From Blastomyces gilchristii SLH14081 (lineage: Eukaryota; Ascomycota; Eurotiomycetes; Onygenales; Ajellomycetaceae): 64,000 nt of DNA. Location: the NCBI RefSeq assembly GCF_000003855.2, contig NW_003101676.1, positions 2,168,875 through 2,232,874 on the forward strand. Direction: 5' to 3'. Under the pieces are notes generated by a model. That model was not told the origin of the DNA. It ran no database searches and saw only the letters and a program-made list of their open reading frames with translations. The position numbers and the translations under genes are program-made. Below, piece by piece: positions 1 to 10,801 of this stretch. Position 1 is the stretch's first letter; each line of letters opens with the position of its first letter.

Positions 1-136
1 TTCCATTATAGATGTATGCAGTCAGAGACTATGACATCTACCTGAAAACTTTTAGTTCTCAGGGTTTTCCTAGTATCTGTAAAGCTAATTGTTATACATT
101 TGTCAATTTCAGATATGCAAAATTAGAAAATTCTCA
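1..136 (-). mobile_element. 3' end fragment of a Tad/I-like LINE
   Basis: This stretch is the reverse complement of the 3' untranslated end of the LINE at 57430-57580, with only scattered differences, and similarity fades near position 137. The small hairpin with arms CCTGARAACT/AGTTCTCAGG is present here as well. The window begins within a few bases of the LINE terminus; the segment ...TATAATGGAA would be followed by the AAT tail just left of base 1. No coding part is included, so this is either a very short 5'-truncated insertion or a remnant cut by the GC-rich DNA to the right. Confidence 0.75.
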
Positions 137-189
137 CACCCACAGAGATATACACCTGTCTGAAGATAGATACAATGTTTGTGAGTGTA

Positions 190-1596
190 GTCATGGCGTC
201 ACCGGCGGGAGGCGGGGAACTCAAATGGCGCGCCGGTGATGTTTAACCAGGACTGGTTAAAAGCCTTAACCGCGGAAGAAGCCCGGGCCGGAGGTGCGCG
301 GCCGGGATGGCGCGTGACGCTCCGGGCGTCTTTAGCCAGGGCGGGTTAAAAGTAGTCCCGGGCCGGAGGCGCGAGCGCGCGAGCGGGTGTTCAAGTGGTC
401 CGGGCCGGCGCGGCGCCCGAAGCCGGCCTTGACGTACCCAGGGGCTTTCAGGACGGTCCGGTTAAAGCTCTTAATCAGGGAGCGTAGTCCTCCGGCCCGT
501 CTACACCGGCGCGGGCCAGCCCGGCGCGAAGGGCTCCCCGCGAAAGCGTGTAACGCCGGGTCACGCCCCGGGTGCCCGTTTGCCAGGGTACAGTTGGGTG
601 TCCGGACCTTTGACCGGGCTGGTGCTCCGGAGAGGGAGAGTTGTCCGGTGACACGCCCGGGCAGTAGCGCGAGGGCGGCCGGCGGGTGAGAAGTGTCAGC
701 AAGAGGCCGGAACATCGCGCGATGCTCCCGGAGACCGTTAACAGGGCGCGGAGTGAACCTGAGAACCTCCTGACCGGGAACAAAGTCCGGCCGTGATGGA
801 GGCGCGGTGCATCTCCGACGCCCTGCGGAGATGTTGCCGCTCGCGCGCTCCGGCCGGACCACAGTCCTAGCCGGATAGACAGGGCCGTATGTATCCCACG
901 CCGGTGACTATGGCAATAGAGCAAAACGACCAAGTCCCACTTTTCCAGGCCCAATGACGGAAAAATCCCGCCCGTTTCCTATGTTGAGGTGGCCCAGTTT
1001 CTATTTTCCCATAGAAAACGATCCCCCCCACCGTCATTTCCAGTACCAGGAGCCCAGTCCGGCAGAAGACGACCCGAGAAGCGTCCGGTGAGTATGTGTA
1101 GGCAAGAAGCTCATGCGCTTCTCTACAGGTGGCATCGCGGCGAGATTGACGGCGGCGGAGAGGGGTACCTGGGCGGCTTGTACTCTATGAGCTCCCGGAC
1201 CCCTCGACGCCCGGTTTTCTCGATCCTGCGCGGTCGTCCACCAAACACCCTTAGTTCCATGTCGGATAGAGCCTTCCACGTATGGTTAAGGGCATCATCG
1301 GAGAACCCGGTGGGCCCTTCAATCCACGGCGGGCTCGAGCACCTGCCGCCGCCTGCCCTTCCCTCCATTCCGGAGAAGCGGGTCTCGCGGCGGGTGTCGG
1401 AATCCCGGAGTCCCTCGCGGGCTCCGGTTCCGGTTGGGGTCTGTCGATAGCGTATATTAAAGTTCCCACTGAGGGGCGGGGTGATACCCAATCCTCACCG
1501 GGCCGTCGTCCCGGCCGGTGTCCGAAGCCTTGTCGAGGCGGGTGGGCTGAGTACAGCTCCGGCTGGAAGCCAATTCGGACCGCCGAACTACGTCCG
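190..1596. other. GC-rich, CpG-retaining segment without recognised gene
   Basis: About 1.4 kb of strongly GC-rich, CpG-rich DNA contrasts with the AT-rich, CpG-poor remainder. Several overlapping open frames exist on both strands (for example minus 475-954, plus 989-1450, minus 1123-1491), as expected when stop codons are rare, and none shows a domain I recognise. Degenerate copies of a GGTTAAA-type motif followed by CCGGGCCGGAGG-like sequence occur near 250 and 336, with a weaker one near 465, so part of the region may be an old tandem repeat. It could be a spared part of another transposon or a CpG-rich non-coding segment. I see no convincing gene. Confidence 0.4.
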
Positions 1597-1848
1597 TGAT
1601 GTCGCCCCTCGCGGATCCTTTACCCCTATTCCTATCTCTCGCGTAACCAATAGGGTTAGCAGCCCTTGGCTACACACAACTATATAGACTGGAGTTCGCG
1701 ACTACTATTCAGAACTGAGCTTGAATGCTATTATACATTTGACCTCTACATTTTATCTTCCTACCGCGAATACTTCTAGTAGTTAACAGTACATATCACG
1801 CCAAGCTGCAAACACCCGAATAATCGCCTGCGAGCACTTCTTCTTACA
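1597..1848 (+). repeat. G1 5' LTR, slightly diverged at its start
   Basis: Corresponds to the 258-bp G1 LTR at 30628-30885. It ends in TTCTTACA as the others do, but the first ~20 bp differ (TGATGTCGCCCC instead of TGTAAGAAATCCC). A TATATA box lies at 1681-1686. The 11-mer CTGAGCTTGAA at 1715-1725, about 30 bp downstream and so near the expected transcript start, is complementary to the primer site just after the LTR in the full-length copy. Confidence 0.8.
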
Positions 1849-1880
1849 TTTCAAGCTCTGTCAGTCAGCAACCGCCCGTT

Positions 1881-2534
1881 ATGACTGAAAGGACTAGAAA
1901 CTCGCGTGCTTCAACCCCTGCGAACCCTGCTGCAGGCACTCCGGAGCAGCAACCCGAACCATGGATAACCTCTGTGCAAGAAGTCCCAGAGCACTTACCC
2001 ACCACTCGCGGGACACCATTCTTTGCATCTGTGACAGAGGAACCCTCCGAACCCACAAACAAACCAATCTCAGTGAAGAACATCCTTGAGCACCTCCCGC
2101 GGGATCCAGCTATCTTTCTACAAGGAATGCTTGCTGCCCGCAAACACCCTCGAACCGAGTCCCTAGACATGACCTCCAGGGACACCCATGAACCGAAAAG
2201 AAACTTCCTTAAGCCGCGACCACTTAAGGCCACTTACAGAACCACAACCTATAAAAGCTTTTGTGAGTTTGCATTTGAAATTGACTCGCAACCCCGGCTG
2301 TGTGACATGGAAGATGAAGAAGCTGTCACCTACGCTATGACAGGCCTCTACTACACTGAAGCCAAGGACTGGCTGGACCACCTAGGGAATGATCATGAGA
2401 GATCCCGCTGGCCTGTTCTCAAGGCCTATCTAGAGAACAAGTGCCGCCAGAAATGCACAGACACCAAGGGAGCCGGATACCAGGGCGCGCGCACTTGCGG
2501 CAGGGCCTTGGGGGCTGGCCACCTGCGCGTGTAA
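1881..2534 (+). CDS. Truncated Gag of chromovirus G1 (217 aa, fused tail)
   Basis: The ATG lies 32 nt after the LTR end and begins MTERTRNSRASTPAN. The product has a polar N terminus and a retrotransposon Gag core from about residue 128, with YKSFCEFAFEID, ARKH-like and YTEAKDWLDHLGND segments; the last matches the usual W-L...L capsid helices. At about residue 188 (ENKC) the frame leaves homology with the full-length copy and continues for some 30 residues into the former 3' non-coding region before a stop, so the C-terminal half of Gag, the zinc knuckle and all of Pol are absent. Family members assemble the cytoplasmic particle; this version could at best make a truncated capsid-like protein. 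It is notable for being free of internal stops, unlike its homologue starting at 30918. Confidence 0.75.
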   Translation: MTERTRNSRASTPANPAAGTPEQQPEPWITSVQEVPEHLPTTRGTPFFASVTEEPSEPTNKPISVKNILEHLPRDPAIFLQGMLAARKHPRTESLDMTSRDTHEPKRNFLKPRPLKATYRTTTYKSFCEFAFEIDSQPRLCDMEDEEAVTYAMTGLYYTEAKDWLDHLGNDHERSRWPVLKAYLENKCRQKCTDTKGAGYQGARTCGRALGAGHLRV

Positions 2535-2727
2535 CCAGATACCCCTCGCGAAGCTGTGTCCGCTTCCCCAGTTGTGCTGGAGTATCCAGCCCGGAAACAA
2601 TTGGGACGCGGAGAGGGGCCTCATCTGCCCAGCCCAACTCGCGTCGCGAATTCATGGCATTTGCATTGCCTTGATTACCCGGATTTTGCGGGTCCCTGGG
2701 GACCCATCTCCCATTGATGATGGGATT

Positions 2728-3098
2728 ATTATTATTATTATCATTCTTCCATTATACTCATATGCAAGCGGAGCTTATGATGAGTCCTTGCGTGATGTTA
2801 AATACAGGCCAAGTGTTGGTTATACAGGAGGAAATACAGGTGTTGAGACCACGCCAAGAGAACAAGAACATAGAAAATACAAAGGAGTGACAATTAAATA
2901 CATGCGATAATAACTTCCCATCCCAGGAACATAGAGCAATTTTGTTGAAGCGATTTGTACACCTCTGTATTTATTAGGAACCTGAGGTGCTTGAGTTCCG
3001 GATTTAATGTATCCCCTGCGGGTTTCGAACCCACACGCCTTGGTTTCCCACGCCAAGGCGCTACCAGGTGGCCGCATTAACCATTCGGCCACCGGGGC
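2728..3098 (-). mobile_element. tRNA-headed SINE with AAT tail and 16-bp target duplication
   Basis: The homologous G1 sequence near 36200 lacks this 370-bp block. It is bounded by a 16-bp direct repeat CATTGATGATGGGATT (2712-2727 and 3098-3113). Read on the minus strand it starts with a tRNA-like head (GCCCCGGTGGCCGAATGG...) containing both Pol III boxes and ends with GGAAGAATGATAATAATAAT before the left duplication. The last ~25 nt (TATAATGGAAGAAT plus AAT units) match the 3' end of the LINE family in this window, including TATAATGGAA at position 1. Structure and duplication are those of a tRNA-derived SINE moved by a LINE reverse transcriptase. The acceptor stem does not pair well, so it is not a working tRNA gene. 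Confidence 0.85.
3021..3091 (-). promoter_or_regulatory. Internal Pol III promoter (A and B boxes) of the SINE
   Basis: On the minus strand the A box TGGCCGAATGG lies at 3091-3081 and the B box GGTTCGAAACC at 3031-3021, the latter matching the GGTTCGANNCC consensus exactly. Their ~60-nt separation fits a tRNA with a long variable arm (Ser/Leu class). A stem TGTGGG/CCCGCA frames the T-loop. No run of T follows the tRNA-like part, consistent with transcription reading into the SINE body. Confidence 0.75.
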
Positions 3099-4057
3099 AT
3101 TGATGATGGGATTGGGGAAATGTGCCGCGGCGCGAGGACTGTTGGTAGGGAACCTAGGTATATTTGCATATGCCTGGTCGGAGATCGTGCGGGTAGAGGG
3201 GGGGTGGTCGTAGGCCCGTGGGGCCGCAGGGCGCACTGGCAGCACCGGGAGCTTTGCAGGAACTGTCAGCTAGGGTCTGCAAGGAATTACTTGCGGGTAG
3301 ACTTACAGCAAAGGGCGGGACTGCGCTGCTGGGAGCCAGGGGCTGGCCTGGGGGAGGCACGGGGTTGGCTGCTGGCCCGAAGATCGGGTGCGGTGGCGGG
3401 GCTGAGGGGGGTGAAGGCGCTGGCGCGGGTGGTGGCGCCCCTGCTCCACAAGCCGGCAGAAAGCGACCAGAGGTGTCGCGGGGACGCCCACGAGAAGCTC
3501 GGCGGCGGCCAGACATTGATCGCGAAGGTGTTGGAATTGGAAAAATTGGAAAAATTTTGATTCTTGGGAAGTTCTTGAACCGACACCCGGACATTGTCAG
3601 GAACACTCTCTCTCTGTCATCTGGGTGGAAACACTTCGCGGATGGATGGAGATACTCACAGTTTGTGGAAATGAAAGCTGTTACAGAAAAAGAGAAAAGA
3701 AGATGGGGTTCCACGGACAGATCTGGGATATTTATACTACTCTAGACAGGTTTGTTTGCACTATGAGTGATCCTGTGGAACAGTCAGATAACTCTAGCAA
3801 ACAAAGAGTGATTGTGAATCACAGGCCTGAATCTTTCTATGTAACTACAAAGGGTGATTGCAGGCCGCGGACATCTTGATTCTACAATTCTACAGAGTTG
3901 GTGAAAGAATGGAAAATTCCTTACAACTCTAGAGTGTAAAAGAATGATGATTCGCGAGAATGAGTGAAAGATCAACTCGCAAATGCTTCTCTTTGATGAG
4001 GGTGATCTCACAGGAAGTGATTCACCTACGGGATGAATAAGTGTGTCTGATAATTTC

Positions 4058-4622
4058 ATGTTTTACAATCATTGAGTTTCTTGATTGTTTCTCCTTGTAA
4101 TTGTTCTCAGTGATAGTGACAAATATCTCAGCTTGAGTTGAACTTTCACTCCATTCTCACCCCTGTCAATGGAATTGTCAGAATATCACATGTTATCAGT
4201 GCAACAGTTGAATATGTACTCTCAACAATTTTTCATAACTCTAGAATTGATTTGATGTGTAAATTTATCAGAATATCTTGTTGAAGATAGCAGTCAAATT
4301 CAGTTTTACAAGCATGTAGTTTTGCCTGATTTTCAGTTGCAATCAATGTATGCAAGTTCTGTTTCAAAGTTAGTATCATAGTTCTATGTGATATGAAGTG
4401 TTATCAAAGATCATTACTTACTAGAGAATTGTATTCCACTGTCTTCACATCTCTAACATCTGCTCATTCAAATCTCTGATAGTTGACATTGTAGTAGTCT
4501 CAGGCTAATTTAACATATGAGTCTCATTCCTCCTCTGTTCAATCTTGAGAAGTGTAGATGTTAACTCAATGAGAGAGATCTAGTAGAGCTGCTACAGCAT
4601 AGTACTCTGTAAAAGATTGTTC
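4058..4622 (-). pseudogene. hAT transposase C-terminal (dimerisation) domain, decayed
   Basis: Reading right to left in one frame with TGA taken as former Trp gives, in order, YYAVAALLDLSHWVNIYTS, a Trp-rich EEWDSYVKLAWDYYNVNY stretch, then YSTVALITCDILTIP...DICHYHWEQLQGETIKKL. This is the usual layout of the hAT C-terminal region: the W-x-Y segment before the dimerisation domain, then the A-R-D-I-L-x-I-P and D-x-C-x-Y-R-R-x-x-L blocks, with several Arg and Trp codons lost. A likely short intron (GTAAGT donor near 4438) separates the two parts. The transposase would cut and rejoin element ends in the nucleus; at least six stops make this copy non-functional. The same block is present at 51640-52210. 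Confidence 0.7.
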
Positions 4623-6830
4623 AGTTTTGCTGTAGTAATATATCAGTTTATTTCTTACAGTAATAATAGCCTTCACTATAGCATTATCTCAGACTGAATT
4701 TCTTTTTGAGTGATTTAACTGCTTCTCAAGATAAGTAAATAAACTGTTATACACTCATCAGACTGACTGCAGCATTGATGTATAAGTGATTGAGACTATC
4801 TTTATTATCTTATAAAACTGAAACAGTAAATCAATCACATATTTCAACTGAGTTCACTTCATATCAGAAAGTGTCAATGTCTGAATCTTTTTCTGATCAG
4901 AGTGTTGTACTCAATGATCAATTATCTGATATAATCAAAGAGTCTGAACAGTTATCTTAAATATTGAACTTCATTATATTCTAATATTCTGTATCATATT
5001 CAGTGATGTGACTGATTTGTTTATTTGTTAAATATCATGAAATTATTGTTATTATTTAGAGAAGGTATAAATTGCATTAACAATGTTTTAAATCTGTGAT
5101 ATTTAAATTATTAGTCAATCTATTTAAAATTAACAGTAGTGTTATTAAAAAGCAATATTAAAAAGTGTTAATAAAAAACATTATCTTTTGTAAAGTAAAT
5201 GCAAAAGTCTTAAGTAATCACTTTCATCTCATTCTCATCTCAAGAATCAGTCATCTTATTATTTTTTATCTCAATATTAAGATTCTTTATCAGTGTTTGC
5301 ATCACAAGTTAAATCACATGAGCAATGCAGAAAATATGATCTTGTTTATTATTTCAGAAATGCAAAGTCAATTTTTGCTTCAAGCTCTTCATCATAGTGT
5401 AGTTATTCACAGTATTATCAGTTATAATTGTAAGAAGACTGAGACTAATATCTTAATAGTTATTTTTAATCACAGTTATTACTATCTCTGTTATATAATT
5501 CTCAGTATGACTACTGATCAATAATTCAAATTCAATTAATGTCTCTTAATAAGTTTAGTTCTTATCAATATAATAACATATAACTTCTATAAATACAAGA
5601 TTATTTATACTAGTTCATACATTTACTGTGAGAGACACTCTTTGATAATTCTTCAACTTTGATTCTAGATATTATATATTAACTTTGTAGTATATTCTCA
5701 AGATTGAACTAAAGACAGAATCAATATGAAATATGAAGATTTGAATTAAGCATTTAAAGAAGTGTTCAGAATTCAGAGTTTTCAATTAATTGAAGAGAAA
5801 GATTCAGAGATATATATATACAAAGTAATTATTTACAGAAGTTATCAGATGAGAGTTATGAAATCAGAGTACTGATACATAATTGTTTTTACATGATTTT
5901 TTTCAAATTAAAAAGTTAGTATTATTAAAAATCATTATCTGATAGAGTAACTTATCAGCTCAGTAGTAATTTTCTGATTATTTTTCTTTTATTATCTGTA
6001 TTCTGATGACTTCAGATGTCAGAAAATTTTTTCAGAGTTATAATTAGTTTATAATAAATACTTCTAAATAAAGTTATAGTAATTACAGCAGAGAGATAAC
6101 ACTTCAGTAATCTGTAATACAATCTGTTAATAATTATTTCATAGTTCATCTCAGTATTTATTTTGAGTTTTTCATAAATTTCATGACCTGAAATCAGATA
6201 TGAAGAATAAAGTGATTATTTATTATAATTAAAAGAGAGTATTCTGTATTAAATTATAAATAACATAAACTTTATAATTCACAGTGATTTCTTAAAGAGT
6301 TTATGAATCTTTAATAGAAGTAAAAGAAGTGAAAGAAGTGAATTCAGAAGATATAATAATAATTTAAGAAAGATAATAATTTATTTTCAATAACTGATCA
6401 CTGATATATATAAGAAGAATTAATATAAGAGAAAATAATCTTCTTTCTTAACTTAGTTATAATTTTAGTACTAACTCAGATTGAATATCATTAATGTATA
6501 AAAGTAAATAAATAATCTTGATTAATCTCTGTCATATTTCTTGAAATATATTAATATTGTCAAAGAGAGTATTATGAAATTATATTATTAGATAATATTA
6601 TTAAAAATATATTACTATTATAAATATCAATATTGAAAAAATATTGATACTTATACATTATAGTGATATAATAGTTGAATATATATATATATATTATTTC
6701 TGACATTGATAATTGATTACAACTTATACAATAATTTTTGAAAACTTAAAATTAATTTCAATTATTAACTAATAGTTACAAACTTATACTAACTAATATA
6801 AAAAGAAAAAAACTTTTTCTACTTATTATC
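4622..6830. other. AT-rich interior of hAT repeat, no clear gene
   Basis: Repeat sequence shared with 52210-54420. Open frames such as plus 5165-5524 are low-complexity products of AT-rich decay and are not conserved as frames in the second copy. The short motif TATTATCAAAAATCATTATCT or close variants recurs near 5930 and 7180, in both copies of the repeat. The upstream portion of the hAT transposase presumably lies here on the minus strand but is too degraded to trace. Confidence 0.4.
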
Positions 6831-7605
6831 TTTCTTCTCTTTCTCATTTTTCTTATCATTTTTCATAATTCACTTCTTATTCTTATTCTTCTTCTTCTTC
6901 TTCTTATCTGAGATAATAATCATCTTAAAATCTCTCTCTGCTGTCTTCTTAGAGAAGAGTTTCTGCTACTTTCTCTTAGTCAGATTAATCTGTGTCTTAA
7001 AATCCTGCATTTTCTGATCTGCTGTCTCGGGTTCCACCTCAGTAGTCAGCAGATTGACATACTCAGAGAGTAGAACTGCCTTCTCAATATTCTGAATTAT
7101 GAAGTGTATTCAAGATCTGAATAAGATCTTAATTCTCTTCTTCTCTGTCAGCTTCTACTAATTAATTAGAGAACAAAAGTATTATCAAAAATCATTATCT
7201 CTTAATAAAAACTTATCAGTTTTGACTTCTTTGTCTTCTGCTTTAATACCTTCTTAATCTTCTTCTATTACTGTTTATTTATAGTAACACTCTTCTTCTC
7301 TCTCTCTCTCTTCATCTTGATCTTAAATTATTCTCAGAACTTCTTCTAATCTTACTACTACTATATGAGACTCTTTACTATCTTCTTTTTCAATCTCTTA
7401 TAAGCAGTGTCATTCACATTATTTCTATACTTAGTTCAGTCTAAATCTATCAGAAGTGTTACTTAAAATTGTTATTATTCTACTCTCTTACAGAGTCTCT
7501 TTAAGACATTATAACATGTCTTGTAATCTGTCTCTCTGTGCTTAAACATCTTCTTCTTCTCTCTCTTCAATCTGTGACAGTACTCACGCGCCTTGATGAT
7601 TCACA
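6830..7605 (-). pseudogene. Unrecognised decayed coding block inside the hAT repeat
   Basis: On the minus strand several stretches read as protein once TGA/TAG at former Trp or Gln positions are ignored: IIKAREYCHRLKREEEDV near 7590-7530, then further down LLTTEVEPETADQKMQDF and QINLTKRKWQKLFSKK near 7070-6930, ending in a Lys-rich run. The composition is highly charged and probably helical. The second copy at 54420-55215 preserves the same segments. It may be the N-terminal part of the hAT transposase or a second element-encoded protein; I recognise no domain. The block is interrupted by AT-rich sequence at 7150-7230. Confidence 0.35.
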
Positions 7606-7683
7606 GAACCGCAGAATATTTGAAGAGAAATAATATAATTAATTTCTATAAGTGTTAAAGAGAGATAAAGGCAGAAGAGATAG

Positions 7684-7706
7684 TTAAGAATAATATAATA
7701 ATAATA

Positions 7707-7737
<31 letters not shown>

Positions 7738-7806
7738 TAATAATAGTGATAATAATAATAATAATGATAATAATAATGATGATGATGATGATAATAATGA
7801 TAATGA
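7684..7806. repeat. AAT/GAT microsatellite
   Basis: Roughly 120 bp of AAT units with interspersed GAT triplets. The same locus in the second hAT copy (55296-55424) also carries an AAT/GAT array, with a different order of variants, so the array predates the duplication and has since drifted. A Tyr/His-rich open frame on the minus strand is just its translation. Confidence 0.9.
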
Positions 7807-8289
7807 AAGAGAGAGTGCATTGAAATATATTACTAACTTATTAAATATAAAGAGACTTAAAGAAAATATTAACAGCTTTCAGAGATGTATAGAAACAGTT
7901 ACAGTGTTATATAGTAATATTATCTTTATTCAATACATGCACTGTTAATATTCTTTGTATGCAGTTATTATATAATCTACATCAGAGATACATGCAGAAA
8001 ACAGATCTTTATTACTAGAAAGAATAATTACAGCAATTCTAGCAATTCTCTGTTTTCATATTATAAAGATAAGTTATTCTCATTTTTTTCTTCTCTCTTT
8101 TCTCTTCTTCATCAACTCATCACTAAGTTCAAGCTAGTATGAAAACTATTAAAACACTCTTAGAAATTCTCAAATTAAAGAGTATAGACTAATCAAATTT
8201 TAAATACAGAAGAATTAAATTATATTCAATATTACTAATTATTCATTCTCTTTTAATAAAATAATAGTTGTGTCTTTTCTCTCTCTCCT

Positions 8290-10240
8290 CTCAAATGAAA
8301 CATGATCTGTGAAAAGTGAGTATTATATCAGATTATAATGATCAACTCAGTCTCAGTATGCAGAGCTGTATACATGCAGTGCATGCTGAACTGAGAGACT
8401 GTGTGAATTGCAAACTGATAGCAGCATTTCAGAGAGAGCTGTGCAGTGTGAGAAAGCTGCAACTCTCAGTTATATATGTAGAGAGTGAATTATCACAGTA
8501 AGTGTATATACATTGCATAAAAGTAATGCTTTTTAATAATACTCAGTCTCTGATATTATGAAAATAGAGTCTCTCTGTGAGATCTGTTTTTATCAGAAGT
8601 CAGAAGATCTTATATTTCTCAAGATTATCTTTACACATCTTATCTGTGAAATTGATGAGAGAAATCATTGATTTCAGCATTCTATTCTTGATATTATTCA
8701 AGTGGCAGCAGAGTTCACTCTGACCATACTTTTTAAGTGTATATTTTCTAATTATTCACATTTATACAGATATATACAGATTATTTATTAGATAATATTA
8801 AGATAATGACTTATTACAGCTGTGTTACTCTTACTATGAGAGATATATGATTGATAATAAATATTATAAAGACTCTGAGAAGTGAGTATTTTAAGAGTAC
8901 TGCAGCTCTGTAATCTTGATTTTTTTTATTTTTATTTTTTATTTTTTTCTTTTTCTTTTATTTTTTTTTTCTTTCTCTTCTTTTTTTTTTTTCATTGTGA
9001 TTTTTTCTTCTTTTTGTTTTGTTTTTTGTTTTTTGTTTTTTTTTGTATTTTATATTTTTTTCATAATTAAAATTATATAAATTATAATCTGTGTTTAGAA
9101 AAGTAATAATATTTGATAATACTCTCTATTGAATTTTCAACAAATGAGCACTATGTTATGATATTATATAAGTGAGAAATAATTTTATAATCTTATTTAA
9201 TACTATTCTCAATAATGAGATCAGAATGAAAATGTGACTAAGAATTTAAATATATTCTTTATCTGAAACTAGATTTTTATTTGAAAAGTGAATCTGAGAT
9301 CTTTAATATTTAAAATAACATGATTTGAAATTAATGTGATGAACACAAACTATAATCAGAAGTAATACTTTTAGATAATATGATAACTGTAAAGTTTGAT
9401 TCTGATCTCAGACACAGTCACACAGTCAGTCTAGATAGAAGTGATAAGAGTGAGTGATAAGATAAGAGTAGATATATAAAGTGAAAGTGATAAAGAGTAC
9501 TACGGGGCGTTAGAGGCGGTGATGATGATAGAGAGTACATAGAGTAATGCAATTCACAGGCGTCACTACATATTCATGAATTTTTATTTTCTCAGCAAGC
9601 TCAGACGCTTCTCCAGATATTCATTGCTGTTTTAACACTGAATTGATGATTATATCATGAGCTAACCTCAAATAAGCAATAAGCTAACTCAAATAGTAAA
9701 ATCAGATCATGTAAGTGATAATATCTTGCGAAGCATCTGAGAAGAAACAGTTTCTGATTGTTAGCAACACAGGAATAATTTACTCAGTACTCTGAGTATG
9801 AAAGAGAATTTCAACTCAACTTTATAGATTCATCATTTCTGTATTATCTTGAAATCTTAGAATAATAATATTCTTGTGATGTATCTGATTTTTATATTCA
9901 TATCTCAAGTTCTTAGAATAGAAGTATTATTTCAAAGTTGACTAGTATGTTTTTGAACACAGGAATTTTAATTAAATTCCTCATATAAAAAAAAGCTCTC
10001 AGAAATTCTGAGATTAAAAAATATAATCATTTTCAAGAGTATACATCTATCTTAAATATAGATTTTTTTTGAAATATTAAAGAAATATTTCTATTCTTCT
10101 TCTCTTTAGCTATAAGCTAAGGTGATTTTCAAATCTCAAAGATATGTGAGTATATAGTAATAGAAAGTCAAAGTTGAAGAATCTGAAAAATTCTTATAAA
10201 TCTCAGAAATCTTCATTGAAGATGAAACTGTTTCTTCTCA
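8290..10240. other. AT-rich stretch without recognised gene
   Basis: No credible coding frame. 8918-9063 is a poly-T-rich tract (T runs broken by A, C and G). A short less-mutated patch near 9500-9610 keeps a few CpG sites (CTACGGGGCGTTAGAGGCGG) and may be the edge of an element I cannot name. The rest is AT-rich and CpG-poor like the flanking repeats. Confidence 0.5.
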
Positions 10241-10407
10241 TGTGATTCGGAAGAACGTACGACTGTCGGATAATAACGCGGCCGCTTCCGAACTTGCTTA
10301 CGAATGTAAAGGGGCCATAGCGGCCATCAATTAATTTAGTGTACAGTATATAAGAAGCCGGTGTACACCTGTAATCATATGCTGGCTCAAGCAACCTTTG
10401 AATCACA
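10241..10407 (+). repeat. Putative G3 5' LTR or MITE-like repeat
   Basis: 167 bp with 8-bp inverted ends TGTGATTC/GAATCACA. It contains TTCGGAAG...CTTCCGAA as an internal inverted repeat and a TATATAAGA box near 10347. It keeps several CpG sites (ACGCGGCCGC), unlike its surroundings. A related, more mutated and ~30 bp shorter copy lies at 18284-18418. Confidence 0.5.
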
Positions 10408-10801
10408 TCTGATAGCATGTCTAAAAACTGGTGAGAAGTGCAGGCTTCTTCAGAGTGTGATAATTCTGCCTACAAAGTGATTTGTAGTTATCATGCCAGA
10501 GTGGTCCTAGAATGCCTCAAAAGATAGCATATAAAGAGCGGTGAGTGGAAGAGCATCTGATTGATGCTGCTTCGCTTGTTGAGAAAAAACTCCACACCCA
10601 GGTGAATACCATGTATGGTACGCGAACAGATGAGGTGTGAGAAAGGAGATGAAAGTAGTGAACAGATTCAAAGAAGTTCACTCTCTACTCAAAAGAAGGA
10701 TAAAAAGAAGAGGGTGGCTATCACCGGAGTCGTACAATGATAACAGAAATCATATAACAATATAACAATAGACATTGTATGATCAATGAGAAATCACTGA
10801 A

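Larger units (their letters stand above)
1597..4045 (+). mobile_element. Ty3/gypsy chromovirus family G1, internally deleted copy
   Basis: Matches the full-length G1 element at 30628-37695 in three parts: LTR (1597-1848), leader plus N-terminal gag (1849 to about 2444), and the non-coding 3' region (about 2445-4045, matching 35930-37140). The pol region and the 3' LTR are missing. The junction near 2445 fuses gag directly to the 3' region. A SINE sits at 2728-3098. Up to about 3700 this copy keeps CpG and CC/GG dinucleotides and looks almost unmutated; further right it becomes AT-rich. The right edge abuts the hAT repeat near 4045. It is a useful unmutated reference for the family. Confidence 0.85.
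4045..8290 (-). mobile_element. hAT-type DNA transposon repeat, copy 1 (decayed)
   Basis: About 4.2 kb is collinear with 51620-55886 in the same orientation, with frequent C/T and G/A differences. The minus strand encodes a recognisable hAT transposase C terminus at the left end and a second ancient coding block near 6830-7605. The shared left boundary is TGTCTGATARTTTCAT near 4044. The right boundary is uncertain: the second copy is cut by a LINE there, while here AT-rich sequence simply continues. No terminal inverted repeats or 8-bp duplication could be identified. The whole segment is AT-rich and CpG-poor. Confidence 0.65.

Noticed and set aside
332..1491. Long overlapping open frames on both strands in the GC-rich segment as genes
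   Set aside because: GC-rich DNA has few stop codons in any frame. The frames overlap on both strands, are Arg/Pro/Gly-rich, and show no domain or splice structure.
3010..3098. A functional tRNA-Ser or tRNA-Leu gene
   Set aside because: A and B boxes are good, but the acceptor arms pair over only 4 bp, no anticodon stem folds cleanly, no T-run follows, and the sequence is the head of a SINE with target duplications.
5690..5900. RecQ-type helicase start on the plus strand of the hAT repeat
   Set aside because: A short stretch (AFKEVFRIQSFQLIEEKDSE) hinted at it, but no Walker A or later helicase motif follows in either copy.
7584..9070. Open frames rich in Tyr/His (7584-7820) and Phe (8882-9070)
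   Set aside because: They are translations of the AAT/GAT microsatellite and of a poly-T tract.
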